From NCBI GenBank assembly GCA_031472005.1, contig PZJY01000006.1, forward strand, positions 1,736,001-1,800,000: a DNA stretch of 64,000 nucleotides, written 5' to 3'. The notes beneath the pieces are model-generated. The model saw only the letters and a program-made list of their open reading frames with translations, made no database searches and was not told the origin of the DNA. The position numbers and the translations under genes are program-made. Each line of letters begins with the position of its first letter. Within the stretch, counting starts at the first letter, position 1. Below, one piece after another: positions 1-11,978 of this stretch. Origin of the DNA: Tetracladium setigerum (Eukaryota; Ascomycota; Leotiomycetes; Helotiales).

Positions 1-476
1 CGCAAAGTGCGAAGGTTTCTGATCGCTCCCTATCATCTCTAGCCTTCCCAAGTAACCCAGAAACGTGGGAATTGGTACAGTGTCCCGCCAAGCTATTAGC
101 ACATGGTAATCCTCAATACAGTCGTTTCTGATTCAGGATACAACGATGATATTTCTAAAGGTAAAGGACAGGCCAGCAGTCCAGGCAAAAGCATTGTTCC
201 CCAAGCACCTAAAAGCTTCGATAACACGCCACTCCATTTGTATAATTCGTAAGATACATTCGTCGATATTCTGCCGCGTAGAAAACCCTGCATCCGTATA
301 TTATTAGCATTCAATATTATGGATGTAAGAAGAAAAGGAAGGATGATAAATATACCATAAACCATCATGCCAAAATGTGTCCAACTAACGACCAAAGCCT
401 TCTTTCTATGGTGGAAATTCTACAAACGTGATATCATTCTTCGCAATATCGATAGAGGTAATTTTGCACATCGGTG
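1..476. other. intergenic, no gene supported
   Basis: Short open frames here include one of 99 codons on the minus strand (96-395) with a hydrophobic start, but it has no recognisable motif and no clear splice partner. This is probably the 3' flank of the minus-strand gene that ends at 477. Confidence 0.5.
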
Positions 477-1787
477 TCACAACTTGCTCGGATCTGGATA
501 TTCGTACTGTGGCTGACCTGTGTGCTGGTTGTGTGTGTGATCTTTGCTGGAGTTTGCGTCGTAGTCACCCAACGACATGTTGCTATATACAGTGATCTTC
601 GCTCCCTTCCGCTGGTCAAATTCATCCTGTTTCCTTGTTAGACCCTGTTGTTGGTGAGAATACAGTGGCTGACTTGCGTTGAACTGAAGATCTGGGTCTA
701 GATGAAGGAGGTCATTTGGTGTTTGTTGTTGACATCCTGGCTGGTTAAATTGGATGTCCTGTAACCTTCCACTGGTTTGAGGGTATGTATGTGGTAGTTC
801 TGGGACAGAGATATCATCATCGCCAAACAACATTGGGTCGAGAAGTAGTGAGTAATCTGGCCCTGAATTGTAATCTGGCTCTGGATTGTACTCTGGCTTT
901 GGATCAGAGGTGCGCGTCTGAGTGCTTCTGACTTCTTGGTAGTCGCAAAAGTTCGGCTGTTCTTGTGTCTCATGAACCTGTTCTGGCGCCGTAGGGGGTG
1001 TCTCGAACAGTCTTGGATCAAGCACCTGCGACCGATCTCCATATTTTGAATAGCAACCTTCTGAATTTGCTCCCTCATACTTGTCATAGATGTTATGGTC
1101 AACAAAATGTGACTGATTTCTGTAATCCCTGTGATGTTGTTGCGGATAGAAGGTGACTTGTTGTTGGGAAAAGTTTTGCTCGTCTTCAGATGGCGAGATA
1201 GATCGTCGTTTGCGTGACCGGACTAAAGGCTGTGGTGACGGAGAACTCACTCTCGAAAGCGACTTTGTCATGGATCTCGTTTCCCGTCGAGTCTTGGCTT
1301 TCGACCTTGACGATGAAGTAGCAACTGATTTTGGCCCACTAGTGCGATCGAGCTTCAATCTCTTATTCACTGGTCTCGTCTCTGACACAACGGGAGCGCG
1401 ACTCATCCCTAGCAATGCTTCATTTACACCCTCAATCTTAACCGGCTGGCAAAGCGCGCAGCCACACCTATGCCCACAGAACCAACAAAAGCCGTCTTCC
1501 TCCATTTGACTTCTCTTCTCTTCTGGCGTTACCATGAACCTCTCCACATCTGCGCTGTCGATCCCCGGCCGTAGATTCTCTCTTTGCTCTAATAGGATGC
1601 CAGCTTCAGCTGCTTTGCAGCGCCAGCAAGTGCCTTCATCGCGATCGTCCGGCTGCGAGCCAATTTGAAAGCACAGCTCTTTCGGGCATTTGGTTTTTGG
1701 CCAGTCGGCGGGGCAGTCCTTCATCTTCGTAACTGAGACATAGGTTCGTCGACAACATGGCAACGTGAACGGGACCACGTAGCACAT
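477..1787 (-). CDS. uncharacterised protein with cysteine-rich N-terminus
   Basis: I do not recognise this gene. It is one uninterrupted frame of 436 codons ending in TGA at 477-479; ATG is at 1787, and an in-frame ATG at 1724 is an equally good start. The N-terminal third carries paired cysteines: CWRC near residues 54-57, CWFC near 101-104, then C108, C110 and C113, which could bind metal. Next come basic patches resembling nuclear localisation signals (KRLKLDR, RSRKRRS), and the last 230 residues are rich in Q, P, S, Y and D and probably disordered. No catalytic motif is visible. A nuclear zinc-binding or adaptor role is only a guess. The neighbour on the same strand is an RNA-binding protein about 0.85 kb upstream. 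Confidence 0.6.
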   Translation of the reverse strand: MCYVVPFTLPCCRRTYVSVTKMKDCPADWPKTKCPKELCFQIGSQPDDRDEGTCWRCKAAEAGILLEQRENLRPGIDSADVERFMVTPEEKRSQMEEDGFCWFCGHRCGCALCQPVKIEGVNEALLGMSRAPVVSETRPVNKRLKLDRTSGPKSVATSSSRSKAKTRRETRSMTKSLSRVSSPSPQPLVRSRKRRSISPSEDEQNFSQQQVTFYPQQHHRDYRNQSHFVDHNIYDKYEGANSEGCYSKYGDRSQVLDPRLFETPPTAPEQVHETQEQPNFCDYQEVRSTQTRTSDPKPEYNPEPDYNSGPDYSLLLDPMLFGDDDISVPELPHTYPQTSGRLQDIQFNQPGCQQQTPNDLLHLDPDLQFNASQPLYSHQQQGLTRKQDEFDQRKGAKITVYSNMSLGDYDANSSKDHTHNQHTGQPQYEYPDPSKL

Positions 1788-2633
1788 ATCTGTTTCGGGG
1801 GTTCTTGACCTGCGAAGTACTGGGAGAAGGTAGTGCAGGTGCTACGAGGGCGCTTGCGATGACCTTGATTCGTTGCCGAGTGGGGGGTATATTGATGTAA
1901 CTTGATGTCGGGTGTCGGGTGTCGGGTGTCGGGTGTCGGATGTCTAAGAAGAGGGTAGGCAGAGAGAGAAATGAAAGATATGAAGGTCGACTCACTAAGA
2001 GGATGAAGCTATTGCAAAGCTGAAGTATACGCAAGGCGACCTTGAACGGATGCTATGAATCACCTGCACACGCAACAACGACCCCAAACTCATGGTTGTA
2101 AATCTGAATGGAATCATGATTGCTGATGTGAACGAAGTAGACTACTCACCTCTTTGATTTTGAACACGACTCTGTTTGATGTCTCGGGCAGCCATGCCAT
2201 GAGACTCCATCCAAAAGAAAAGAGCAAGAACAGCCTGAACTCACCATCCTAGATCACATGGAGCCACAATAGACTGGACACCTTCACGTAAGAGAGCTGA
2301 TTGAATATGATGGATTTCCCCAAATATTCATATTAGAAAGCAAGGCATGATGTTATCAATCTGGAGGTAAACTTTTGTGAAAGACAAGTTAGCCATCTGG
2401 CAGACCTGGTCACAGTAACCTCCGGTCAGTACCGAGATGCTGTAGAACAACGCAAGAAGATCCGCGAGAAGGAAATATATAAGACGGTGATAACGCTTTT
2501 CGAAGCGACATTTTGTGGATGGTACAGGGAATGGATGATTTGCCTCCAGAAGAATGCAGAATGTAGACTGTTGTGACAAGTGCGAGATCATGCGTTGGGG
2601 AAGCGTCGTTCCAGCGAAGTGTGAAGAGCGCTC
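1788..2633. other. intergenic, upstream of the cysteine-rich gene
   Basis: It holds the probable promoter of the 477-1787 gene and the 3' flank of the RRM gene. Apart from the 7-bp tandem repeat at 1906-1939 I see nothing specific. Confidence 0.5.
1906..1939. repeat. 7-bp tandem repeat (TGTCGGG)5
   Basis: Nearly five perfect copies of TGTCGGG lie about 120 bp upstream of the start of the cysteine-rich gene. Such minisatellites are often length-variable between strains; any regulatory role is unknown. Confidence 0.85.
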
Positions 2634-4566
2634 CTACATGATTTGATCTTGGGTCAGACTGGTAGCCTCGGTCTCCATGGCGTCACCGCCACCGCCAGGG
2701 GTTTGGTATTTGACAAAGGTCAAACCGAGAGGACGTCCACCGTACTGGTAACCAGAGAATTTCTCAATGGCAGTGTCGGCATTCTCAGCAGAGTCGAATC
2801 TAACCACACCGGTACCCCGGGAACGACCATTTGGCTCGTATTGAATTTCGGCTTGCTCAACCTTACCAATGGTGGTGAACAACTCGACAAGATCCTCGTT
2901 ACTAGTCGACCATGGGAGCTAGAATTTGTAAGTGGGAGCACAGGTAGAGGTACAATATCTCGGACTTACGTTGCGGACGTAAATGATCTCGCTTCTGTCA
3001 GTGCCGGCTGTGGCAAAGTCGGTGAAAGCATTGGGAACAGCAGCAACAGCGCCAGCTCCACCATCGTAACCGCCACCTGGGGGTCCTCCATAACCACCTC
3101 CAAATCCTCCTCGGCCAGCAAATCCACCGCCAAATCCTCCTCGGCCAGCAAATCCACCACCGAAGCCTCCTCGGCCACCGTCAAATCCTCCACGGCCAAA
3201 TCCTCCACGTCCTCCGAATCCGCCACGTCCTCCAAATCCTCCACCGCCACCTGCGAAACGATCCTCACGAACTTCAAGAGGACGTCCTTGCCAGTCATAG
3301 CCATTGAATTGTTGAATGGCATTGCGAGCATCATCAGGAGACTCGAAAGCAACAATACCAGAGCCTTTGGGGCGACCATCAGGACCGATGTGGACATCGG
3401 CTCGGATAACGGCACCGTTACGTGCTATAGAGAAGAACGGTCAATTGTATACATCTAAATATTTGTTAGCTCCAGGGAATGGACTTACCAGCTTGACGAA
3501 ACAAGTCCTTCAGATCTTGCCATCCAACAGTGTAAGGAAGCTAGAAGATCAAGTCAATATTATGCCCACCGAAGAGCCAAAAGATGGGATAGGATAGGTT
3601 GTAACAAACGTTGGAGATATAGATTTGACGGCCTCCGCCTCCAGCACCCATGTGGCCGCCAAATCCACCGCCAAATCCTCCACGACCTGGAGGGCCACCT
3701 TCGAAACCGCCACGTCCAACTTGTGGAGCAGCAAATCGGGGCTCGGCCTCACGATCCTAGCTCGAGGGTCAGCTTGAGGTCAACTTCACATATGCCTTAT
3801 GGGAGACACTTACCTCGCGAACGTAGACGAGTCTGCCCATGAGGTTCTGGTTGCTGAGCGTGTTTACTGCCTGCTGTGCTTGCTCCCTCGTAGCATATTC
3901 AACAATGCTATCCACAGATTAGTGATCAAATTCTCCATACTTCTAGTGTTGGATAAACTTACCCGCATCCCTATATCAACCGCGGAACAACGTCCCAATC
4001 CGTCAATCCAACATTCCTTCAATAACCAGAAAGGAAAACAAAGGAAAAGATGCAAAAAAGCCAGCTACGTATAGGCGCCCACCTTCGACATTCCATTCGG
4101 AAGCAACAACACATCTGCAAACAAAACCTCCCCAGCTAAGATATCAGACCTCCGTTAGCCACCGTCTCCTCGATGTCCAGCCATCGCCCGCGCACTAACC
4201 AGTTCTCATGAAATCCTTCAAGTGGTGCCATTTAACATCGTACGAAAGATTGCCGACGTAAACCCTTCGGTCTTGTTGACTACTGTCCTTGATGTTCTCC
4301 AGCATGCTGGCTCGAGCAGCGCTGCGATCGTCACCTCCCTGAAATCTACCACCGTGGGGTGGTCCTCCATAGCCACCGATTGGTGCACCGGGTTCCATCT
4401 TCGCAATAGGTGAGCGGGAACGGCGGCGTTCGCGACTTCGGCTTCGAGGGCTGTACGATCTTCTACGAGATGAGCGACCTGGTGGACTGCGAGTTCGGGA
4501 ACGAGCACGGTCTCGACGAGGGCTTCTACTCTCACGCGCCTGTGGAGAGTCAGCTAGGGCGAACAT
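2634..4566 (-). CDS. Gbp2/Hrb1-like SR/RGG protein with three RRMs
   Basis: Eight exons: 4566-4200, 4135-4083, 3970-3963, 3907-3814, 3756-3610, 3540-3489, 3424-2970 and 2918-2634, giving 486 aa. The N-terminus is an SR/RS-rich tract. RRM1 begins at RRVYVGNLSY and its RNP1 is SKGCGIVEY. RRM2 starts at RQIYISNLPY with RNP1 KGSGIVAF. An RGG/FGGR repeat linker of about 70 residues follows, then RRM3 (EIIYVRNLPW, RNP1 RGTGVVRF). This order matches yeast Gbp2/Hrb1, shuttling poly(A)+ RNA-binding proteins that act in mRNA export and splicing surveillance; orthology is inference. The third exon is only 8 nt (3963-3970) and supplies the GCG of RNP1, so skipping it would shift the frame. The donor after exon 2 (GTGGGC) is weak. 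Confidence 0.9.
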
Positions 4567-7500
4567 TGGAAGCAGAGGCGCAAGCGGGAGGGATTGGGGT
4601 GTTATGTTCGAGGGTTTGGTTGAGGTAATTTATCAAGATCTGCGAGCATTCCCACAGATACCTATCCAGGTTGTAAAAGTGGGGAAGGAGGGATGGAGGT
4701 AAGGGGAGGGAAGGAGAGAAGGGGGAACACGACTTCCCAGCAAAGCAGTGTCGTCCAAAGCAAATTAGAGTGACCTGAGATAGCGCAACGGCCATCCATG
4801 CCAGACTCCAACTCTTAATGCTTGGCCAATGATTGCACTTGAAGTGAAGTCGCGAACAGGCTGCACCTGGAGCTCAACTTTGGACTCATCCCTCTCGAAC
4901 ACCAAGTCATGAGGCTCATGATGCGCTGCTTGTTTCCATCCCGCCGCAACCCAATTTAAAACCAGTCTTTCATCTGTACATCGAGTGCTTCCAACCAGTC
5001 GTGCGCCGTGAGGAAGACAACGTGGGAACGAAAGATGGAAAGCAACTTGCCTGTGGTCTGTATGAATCGTCCGCTGAAATGAAGAAACAATGTTAGCAAA
5101 GTCCAAGGACAAGTACGAGATTGGCGACGGTTTGAGATTTGGAGGTAGTTGACGTTTTCGTTGTTCTTGTAAACAGGAGAAAGAAAGAGAACGTCGGCGG
5201 CAGCAGAACAACGTCGAGTCCTCTTTAAGAATCATACACGGCGAAGGCGGAATGGCAATAGCAGCCCAAGGACGAGTTAAAGTGAAGCAGGCCAAACGTA
5301 CCCATGTTATTTGCAGGAGCTGGTCGATGTGGATAGGGTGAGTGAGGTAGGCTAGGTAGAGCTCAGGCTGCTCCCAGAAATTCTTCGTCAGAAGGGGGGG
5401 GATTCGTTAGGGGGGAAGGTGGTGTGTACAGTATGAGGAGAATGCAAAGACTGCTGCTGTCGTGCACAAGGATGTTAGCTTGCATATGACAATGTGGGTG
5501 CCAATCACCTCCGGATGACGGGCGTTGTGAGTGAGGAAGGGAGGGAGCGGAAGCGGTTGCTGGAAATAGGCGCGTTGTCGTGGTCGTCCTCCTCCTGCTG
5601 CTGCTCTTCTTCTCACGAATTTGCGCTCAGCAAATGGGCAATAGACACAGGGCGCAGCCGACATGCGAAAAGGAGGAGGCGGCGGCGGCGTGCGTGTGGT
5701 GTTGGCCTCACCCATCTGCACCTCGGAGGGGCCATGCGCATATCGAAGGGAGGGGGGAGTGGGAGTGGGAGAAATGAGGGAGGAAGCTGTTTGGTAACTG
5801 TACCTGTTTTGTCTGCGTTCTTTGCGTGCTGCAGGATGCGCGGCGCGCGCTCTCACTGTCTTTCTCTTTCGCTCTGGTTGTTGAGTGCCGGATAATGCCA
5901 ACCCAATAGCGGAGGAGAATTCTCAACAGAGGCCCGAAGATATGGAGAGGCTAGTTGAGGAGGAGGAGAAGGAGGAGGGTGTGGTGGTGGTGGTGGTGGT
6001 GGTTGTGATGATAGTGGTCGCACAAGTGTGGTAGAATGCGTTTGTTTGGACGTTGCCATTGAGGACGCGCGATGACTGATTGGGTTGGCATCATTATTTT
6101 TGGTTGGCACAAACCGGCCACCATAGAAAGCACAGTACAATACCTCCGTACTATACCTATTAACTATTGATTAATAATTCGGATGATTATTAGTATTTTA
6201 TTCTTACAATGATGATGATTATCTTTATTTTGTTCTAACGATGATATCAATCATTCTTCCCTGTGATTCTTGTTCTTTTTCTACTTCTTATTATTCTACT
6301 ACTGTACCTACTCGAGTACCTCGGTAGCTAGGTACAGTCAGTACCTGCCGGCTGCATTGATTCTTCATCGTCTGATTCTTCTACTTCTACTACTACTTCT
6401 TCTGCCTTTGCTGATGCCGAACACATTGCTGCCGCTGCCGCTGCTGCAACTGCATGTCACGCAGTAGTATAGAAACTTGGTCGCGCCGGCTTGGCAGCTT
6501 CATTGGAGCTGAGGACAAGGCAGGCCCCGTCCTGCAATATCAGAAGAAAAGTGACTTCGCCAACCACAACTCTTCCCAGGTACAAACAATGTAAGTGAGA
6601 CTCATCATCATCATCATCACAAATACTCACTTCCTCCATACTCCGTACTCCTTGGACTCTGGACTCCCCTGCATTATTATTAATGAAGCTGGAATTCTAG
6701 TTGATCATCTCCCCGACCAAAGCAGCGGCGTGCATCTTTATCCACGCCCTGACTGCTGCACCGGCCAGCAGAAACTTGAGACGAGGGAGAGAGAGATCTC
6801 ATGCTAGAGAAGAAAATAATGGAATGGTCATTATTGCCGTCCTTGGCTTCCGGCCCAATAACGTCAATCCGGGCTTTCAGCTGCGACCCCCTTCTGCATA
6901 GTGCCGCTGCCTGCACCTCTTATTTGTACAGTACAGTATGTGCTCGCTGTGCTGTGCTGTCCTGAACGTATCTGCACGAGTCTCTAAGCATGAGAGACGG
7001 AAGCTCCGATCCAGCTGGGCGGCCACCGAAGAATGCTGATCCTCGTGGTGCTCCTCGTCGTCGTCCTCATCATATCAACCGCGTACGGAGGACTATAACA
7101 ACACCACAACTGCCGCCATGTGCAGTACTCCTATCTATCCGTTCTGTGCCTTGCCGTCTGCACACCTCTATCACGCTCGCTCTATGTCTCTACTACTTAC
7201 TACCTCCGGACTTCTCGATACAGTACATACCCATCAAGGCACAGAACAATCTGATGCAAGCACGGGCTAACGGCCCGCCCTACTACTGCACGAAAGAGAC
7301 TGGAACTATACTACTAGGTACTGAATGAACAATGCAATCAAAACCTCGAAAACAGTGGAGGCTCTGCGGGTCGACAGAATGTCCTAATTGAAGACGCCGC
7401 ACGCAAAATCTCACTACAGTACCTTGCTGTACAGTACCATTCATTCAGTTGATGCGCACAGTGCACACCGCCTACTCTCCTCCTCTACCTTCTCTGGGTG

Positions 7501-8738
7501 GTCTGCTCTATCTGGAGCTTTGTCTAATGCCGACCTTTTCGTTGGAAAGGACATAGTCAAACCCACGTGCTCAAGCTGGATTATTTCATGCACACATGCT
7601 GTGTAACCATGGAGAGTGAGCCAGCCTCGCTTCCCTCCCTCACCGCGTTGTTGAGCCTGAATGTAACCAACTGGCTCTTCTGACGACGCCGTTCCACCTG
7701 CCTGCCTCGCCTATGAGCGTTAAAGTTCCCTCGTCCAAGATGGGGGCGAGGGGTAAAGTTTTCTTTTCTTCCTTTATACTCGGCGGTACCTCGAACGACT
7801 GCAGCTTTATGAACACATTTCCTCGCTCGGTTGGTGGTAGTACCAATCTTGCACTGCTCCTCTTCTTCGCTTCGAAGCAGTTGCGGTAACACCAATTCAC
7901 TGTTCACTAATAATATAATCTGGGGCGAACCATGAATATGCAGATCAGAAAAGTTGGTTAGATAAACCCCCGTCGTCGTCACTGCCCTGGGATGAAAAAG
8001 GACCGTTGCCATCTCTCGGGGGACGGTAGTAGTGAGAAAGCCAAATAATATAATGGTGGCAGTTGGGAGGAAACGGCTGACTGACCTGACTTTGGACCTG
8101 ACGAGCCACTAGTTCGTCTGAAGTATGTGGGACACTGCTGCTACCCATTACTACATTGTGATCCATTTTGGCATCACACATATTCCATTTCTCGGTCTCA
8201 ACAGATCTCGCTTCAGATCATGAATGAATGGCAATCATGTTGCCAGGGTCAGCTGATTCGTGTGACACTCCCTTGTCGTATTCAAGGATGGGACAGTGCA
8301 GTACAGTCCCATTAAGACATCATAGTGAATGGCAAAGATAAAGATACCGAGATGATCCTGACACCAGGATGAGTCTACTCTGTGAATAATGAATACTGTA
8401 CCTATACATGAGTAAATATATCTACAAAATAGATAGATAATGTGTCCTGTGGCGCCGTTGAGAAGGGTCACGGACCGTACAGTTCTGTACATTACTACTG
8501 CAACCTTTATCAACCTTCAATTCCACGACCCGCTAAGAAGCCAAACCACCAACACCAACAGAACCAGAACCTCTTTCTCGACACTCCCAAATTCCCCATC
8601 ACGCTCGCCCTCAGCAATCTCCGCCATCTCGCACGAATCCGTAATGCTTCTGCGATATTCCGCGATAGCTTCACCACGCCGCAACCACCCTCTTCCTGAG
8701 AGCACCACCATCACACCCCGCAGTCGCCCCTCAAAATC
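4567..8738. other. 4.2-kb divergent intergenic region, no gene supported
   Basis: It lies between the starts of the RRM gene (minus) and LDB17 (plus). Open frames here are compositional (GGT/CCT and CGG runs, for example near 5980-6005 and 5675-5690) with no domain or plausible splicing. From about 6.3 to 8.4 kb the motif GTACAGTAC and partial copies recur (near 6929, 7425 and 8295). It could hold long 5' leaders or noncoding RNA, but nothing in the sequence proves it. Confidence 0.5.
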
Positions 8739-10339
8739 ATGGAAGATGGCTTCGAGGTGTCCTACTCCCTCGACAATGAGCAGCAATTCTGGGATGGTAG
8801 ACGCGCCTCCACCTCCCTTTCTGCCATCCACCACTGACGATAGCCTCTAGAACTCGACGATATTGTGACGGCACAGTGTCCCTCCCATCAATTGATCGAC
8901 AACGCCCTGCGCTCCTACCTCCAGTTCACTACCAAGTTCAAGGACGAATACCTGCAGTATGAACACGACGTGGCCCAGTGCTCCAACAAGCTGCTAGCCA
9001 GTGAGTTGTTTGGCGCCAACAAAGAATATGTGCGGATCCAGATCATCTACAGCCTTCTGCAGGAGGACGAGTCTGCGACCTTACATCTGATTGCCAGCAT
9101 CTTATTGTTCGACGGTCGAGGAAATGAAGCAACATTTGAGATGATGAAAAATGAGGGATGCTTCCCAAGACTGCTGGAATTGGTGAAACAGGGCCGGAAT
9201 GAGGATCCAAGGCTCCACAGGATGCTTTTGGAGCTCTTGTACGAAATGTCCCGAGTGCAGCGATTGAGTGAGAATGAATTGGCACAGGTGGACGATGACT
9301 TCGTGGCGTACCTCTTTCAAATTATACAGGAGTTGTCTGACGATGTGGATGATCCGTACCATTATCCCGTTATTCGTGTACTTGTAAGTACAGCTTGTAT
9401 TAACGCCTCTACTCTCCGCTAAAAGCATGGCAGCTAGTTCTGAATGAGCAGTTTATGGTCGCATCTACGAGCGAATCGTCCCCCACTTCATCTCACACGC
9501 ATCTCACGAATCGGGTAATCAAAGTGCTGTCAATTCACGGCTCGTCATATATGACGTTTGGTGAAAACATAATTCTCCTCCTCAACCGCGAAACCGAAAC
9601 CTCTCTCCAACTTTTAATCCTTAAACTTCTCTACCTTCTCTTCACAAACCGCGCAACTTACGAGTATTTCTACACCAATGATCTCCGGGTTCTCTTAGAC
9701 GTCATAATCCGGAATCTTCTTGATCTTCCTGACGAGCTGGTCTCTCTCAAGCACACCTATCTTCGAGTCCTCTATCCACTTTTATCACACACCCAGCTCT
9801 CTCAGCCACCCTACTACAAACGAGAAGAGGTAAACAAGGTTCTCCGTATCCTCGGCGGGTCGGAGAACGCGCACTGGGAGCCCGCCGATGAGACTACAAT
9901 TCGACTAGTTGAACGGGTTGCCAAAGTCTCGTGGCTTCGGGATGAGGATATCAGCGAGGGAGAAGTAGCCCGCAAGCTTCTTGGAATTTCACTCTCGCCA
10001 ACAAACACAGGAAGCTCAATCAGTGTGGTTGACGTGGCAGCAGTGATGGAGAAACCAGGCGTCCAAACTCCAAGTCGAAAGTCGGAATCTGGAGAAACTA
10101 GTGATGTCAAGGAAGTGTCTGACGAGAAGATTTCAAATACTCCAGAGAGCGAGAAGAAGCGAAGACCACCACCACCGGCGAAAAGAAGACGTGGCCCACC
10201 TCCATCACCACCAGCAGTTCAATTGAACGGAGGGAAGAAACTTCCTCCACAAGCACCACCAAGAAGAAGGACAAAACTCAAGGCCATGGCTTCTTCGGTT
10301 GATCTCAGTGGCCAGGAGCCGGAAGCTGTTCAGCAATGA
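8739..10339 (+). CDS. LDB17: Ldb17/SPIN90-type actin patch protein
   Basis: Exons 8739-8796, 8851-9383 and 9434-10339 give 498 aa. The first intron has a CTGAC branch site; the second uses the acceptor GGCAG at 9433, which keeps the frame. Most of the protein is an all-helical, armadillo-like leucine-rich domain (roughly residues 30-340) containing segments such as YVRIQIIYSLLQ and LLNRETETSLQLLILKLLY, recognised as the SPIN90/Ldb17 family. The tail is proline-rich with PPPPAKRRRGPPP and PPRRR stretches suited to SH3 binding. In yeast Ldb17 sits at endocytic patches and controls actin assembly; the human counterpart SPIN90 activates Arp2/3 to make linear filaments. A cytoplasmic, cortical role follows from the family. 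Confidence 0.88.
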
Positions 10340-11045
10340 GTGAAGGAGGTTGGTTCCTGGATGTTTTTCTTTTTTTGTAATTAAAGCATTTTCTGGTAGC
10401 GACGGCGTTTTTGGGATTCGGAAACAGGCATGAAGGTAGTACTATTTTGGAAGCGCAAATGTGATTTTGCATTGAGACAGGAGTTCCGGCATTGATGCTG
10501 GTAAATATAGGTGACTGGACTTCAGACGAAAGGAAGTTAAGTTAGCTGAGCATTATACTATGGTACAGCGGTCTAATTTATATGGCGCCTCAGTATTAGG
10601 GGCTTGGGCGTAAGAGAGCCAAGATCACGGCGCTTTAGCTAAACTATTTTTACTTAATAGATATAAAGTACAAAAGCAATGGATTGTCACATCCAAATTC
10701 GAACTTCAGCCATCCGCTCTACTGGAGTGATTGACATTCCCAATAACTGGTCATCTCATGTTGTCTGCCTAAATTTTTACAAAAGTGTTCACGAAATACG
10801 AGGATGCTGATCTCTGATCAGCGAAATGTATGCGATGTTCAGTGCCCCCGCTTTTCACATTTCATGGGTTAGCATGCTCGGGAATCTATTATATCCTCCA
10901 GAAATATATCGAATAGGTGACTTAAACCCCTGAATGCATCCACAAACACGAGCCCGCCCAGACCGGTTTTTTTTAACTTTTACAATCTTTTAATCTTGCA
11001 TGAGGTAGGTTCTTTTTTACATATATATACTCCGTAGGTAGACGC
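10340..11045. other. intergenic between LDB17 and the protease gene
   Basis: LDB17 3' flank followed by the promoter of the secreted protease. A T-run and an ATATATATAC tract lie just before 11046. No other feature seen. Confidence 0.5.
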
Positions 11046-11978
11046 ATGTACTCTTTGCACATCAAGTCAATCGGGACAACTTCACATTCCGCAATGATGT
11101 TCATGTACGCTTTATGCATAGCAATAGCTTCTTTGCCATTCAATTTAGCAGCCCCAAGTCTGAACGGGATTAATCCTCGAGTTGCGGGTGGCAATCTCGC
11201 CAAGCCAGGGGAGGTCCCTTTCCTTGTTGCTCCTCAGTTCAATGGGCGGCAATGGTGTGCTGGTGCCTTACTCAACAACTTCACTGTGCTTACCGCTGCC
11301 CATTGTTCGATTAACGTCCCGCCTGGAAACGTCACCGTCCGTGCAGGTTCTACGGTATGTACGCTCTGAGCTAGAGCAACACGGAATATAGACTGACTGG
11401 GGCTCAGTGCTGGCGGTCAGGTGGCACTGTCGCACATGTTACAGAAATCAAGATTCATCCCTCTTACAGAGCCGTAGTGGGCGATTTTGAGTAAGTGCTC
11501 CTGCTTTCCAAGTGCCTGCAAATATATCTTAAACTGATTTACTGTATGCAGCGTTGCCATTTGGCATCTGAAGACCCCTATTCAGCCCTCAAACACGATC
11601 GGCTATGCGAAACTCGTCGCCCAAGGCTATGAACCGCCAACTGGGCTACGAATAATATCCGCTGGATGGGGCAACACGGCTGAGGGCCAGACTACGGAGG
11701 GATCTGAGAAGTTGAGATGGGTCAATATCCCGACGGTTCCGCGGGAGGATTGCAGTCGGTATGGCCGGATCTCGAATAACGAGATTTGCGCCGGTGGAGA
11801 AGAAGGAAAGGGAAGCTGTCCGAATGACTCTGGTGGGCCAATTTTTGATGCGAAGACGAGCGAACTGTTGGGCACTGTACATTCTGGTGGCGGGTGTGGT
11901 CTGAAAGGAGTGCCAATCGTATATACCAATCTTGGAACGTTGGGCGACTGGGTGCGTCAGAATAGCTGGCTTGCTTGA
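11046..11978 (+). CDS. secreted trypsin-fold serine protease (S1 family)
   Basis: Exons 11046-11354, 11408-11490 and 11552-11978. The ATG at 11094 is the better start because a signal peptide (MMFMYALCIAIASLPF...) begins there, giving 256 aa; the ATG at 11046 would add 16 residues ahead of it. A zymogen site NPR|VAGG precedes the catalytic domain. Numbered from 11094, the triad is His70 (TAAHC), Asp115 (DVAIW) and Ser208 (DSGGP). Cysteine pairs for the standard disulfides are visible (C55-C71, C182-C194, C204-C229). Two positions differ from trypsin: the residue six before the serine (chymotrypsin 189) is Gly rather than Asp, so trypsin specificity is not expected, and the residue two before it (193, oxyanion hole) is Asn rather than the near-universal Gly. 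It is likely an extracellular protease or a modified, possibly weak, homologue. Confidence 0.88.

Noticed and set aside
2643..3458. 271-codon Ser-rich plus-strand frame over the RRM gene
   Set aside because: It is the reverse complement of the RGG/FGGR-coding repeat of the minus-strand RRM gene; composition alone keeps it open.
5494..5895. 133-codon frame rich in Arg and Cys
   Set aside because: It arises from CGG/GAG repeats in the long intergenic region; there is no motif, and another frame overlaps it on the opposite strand.
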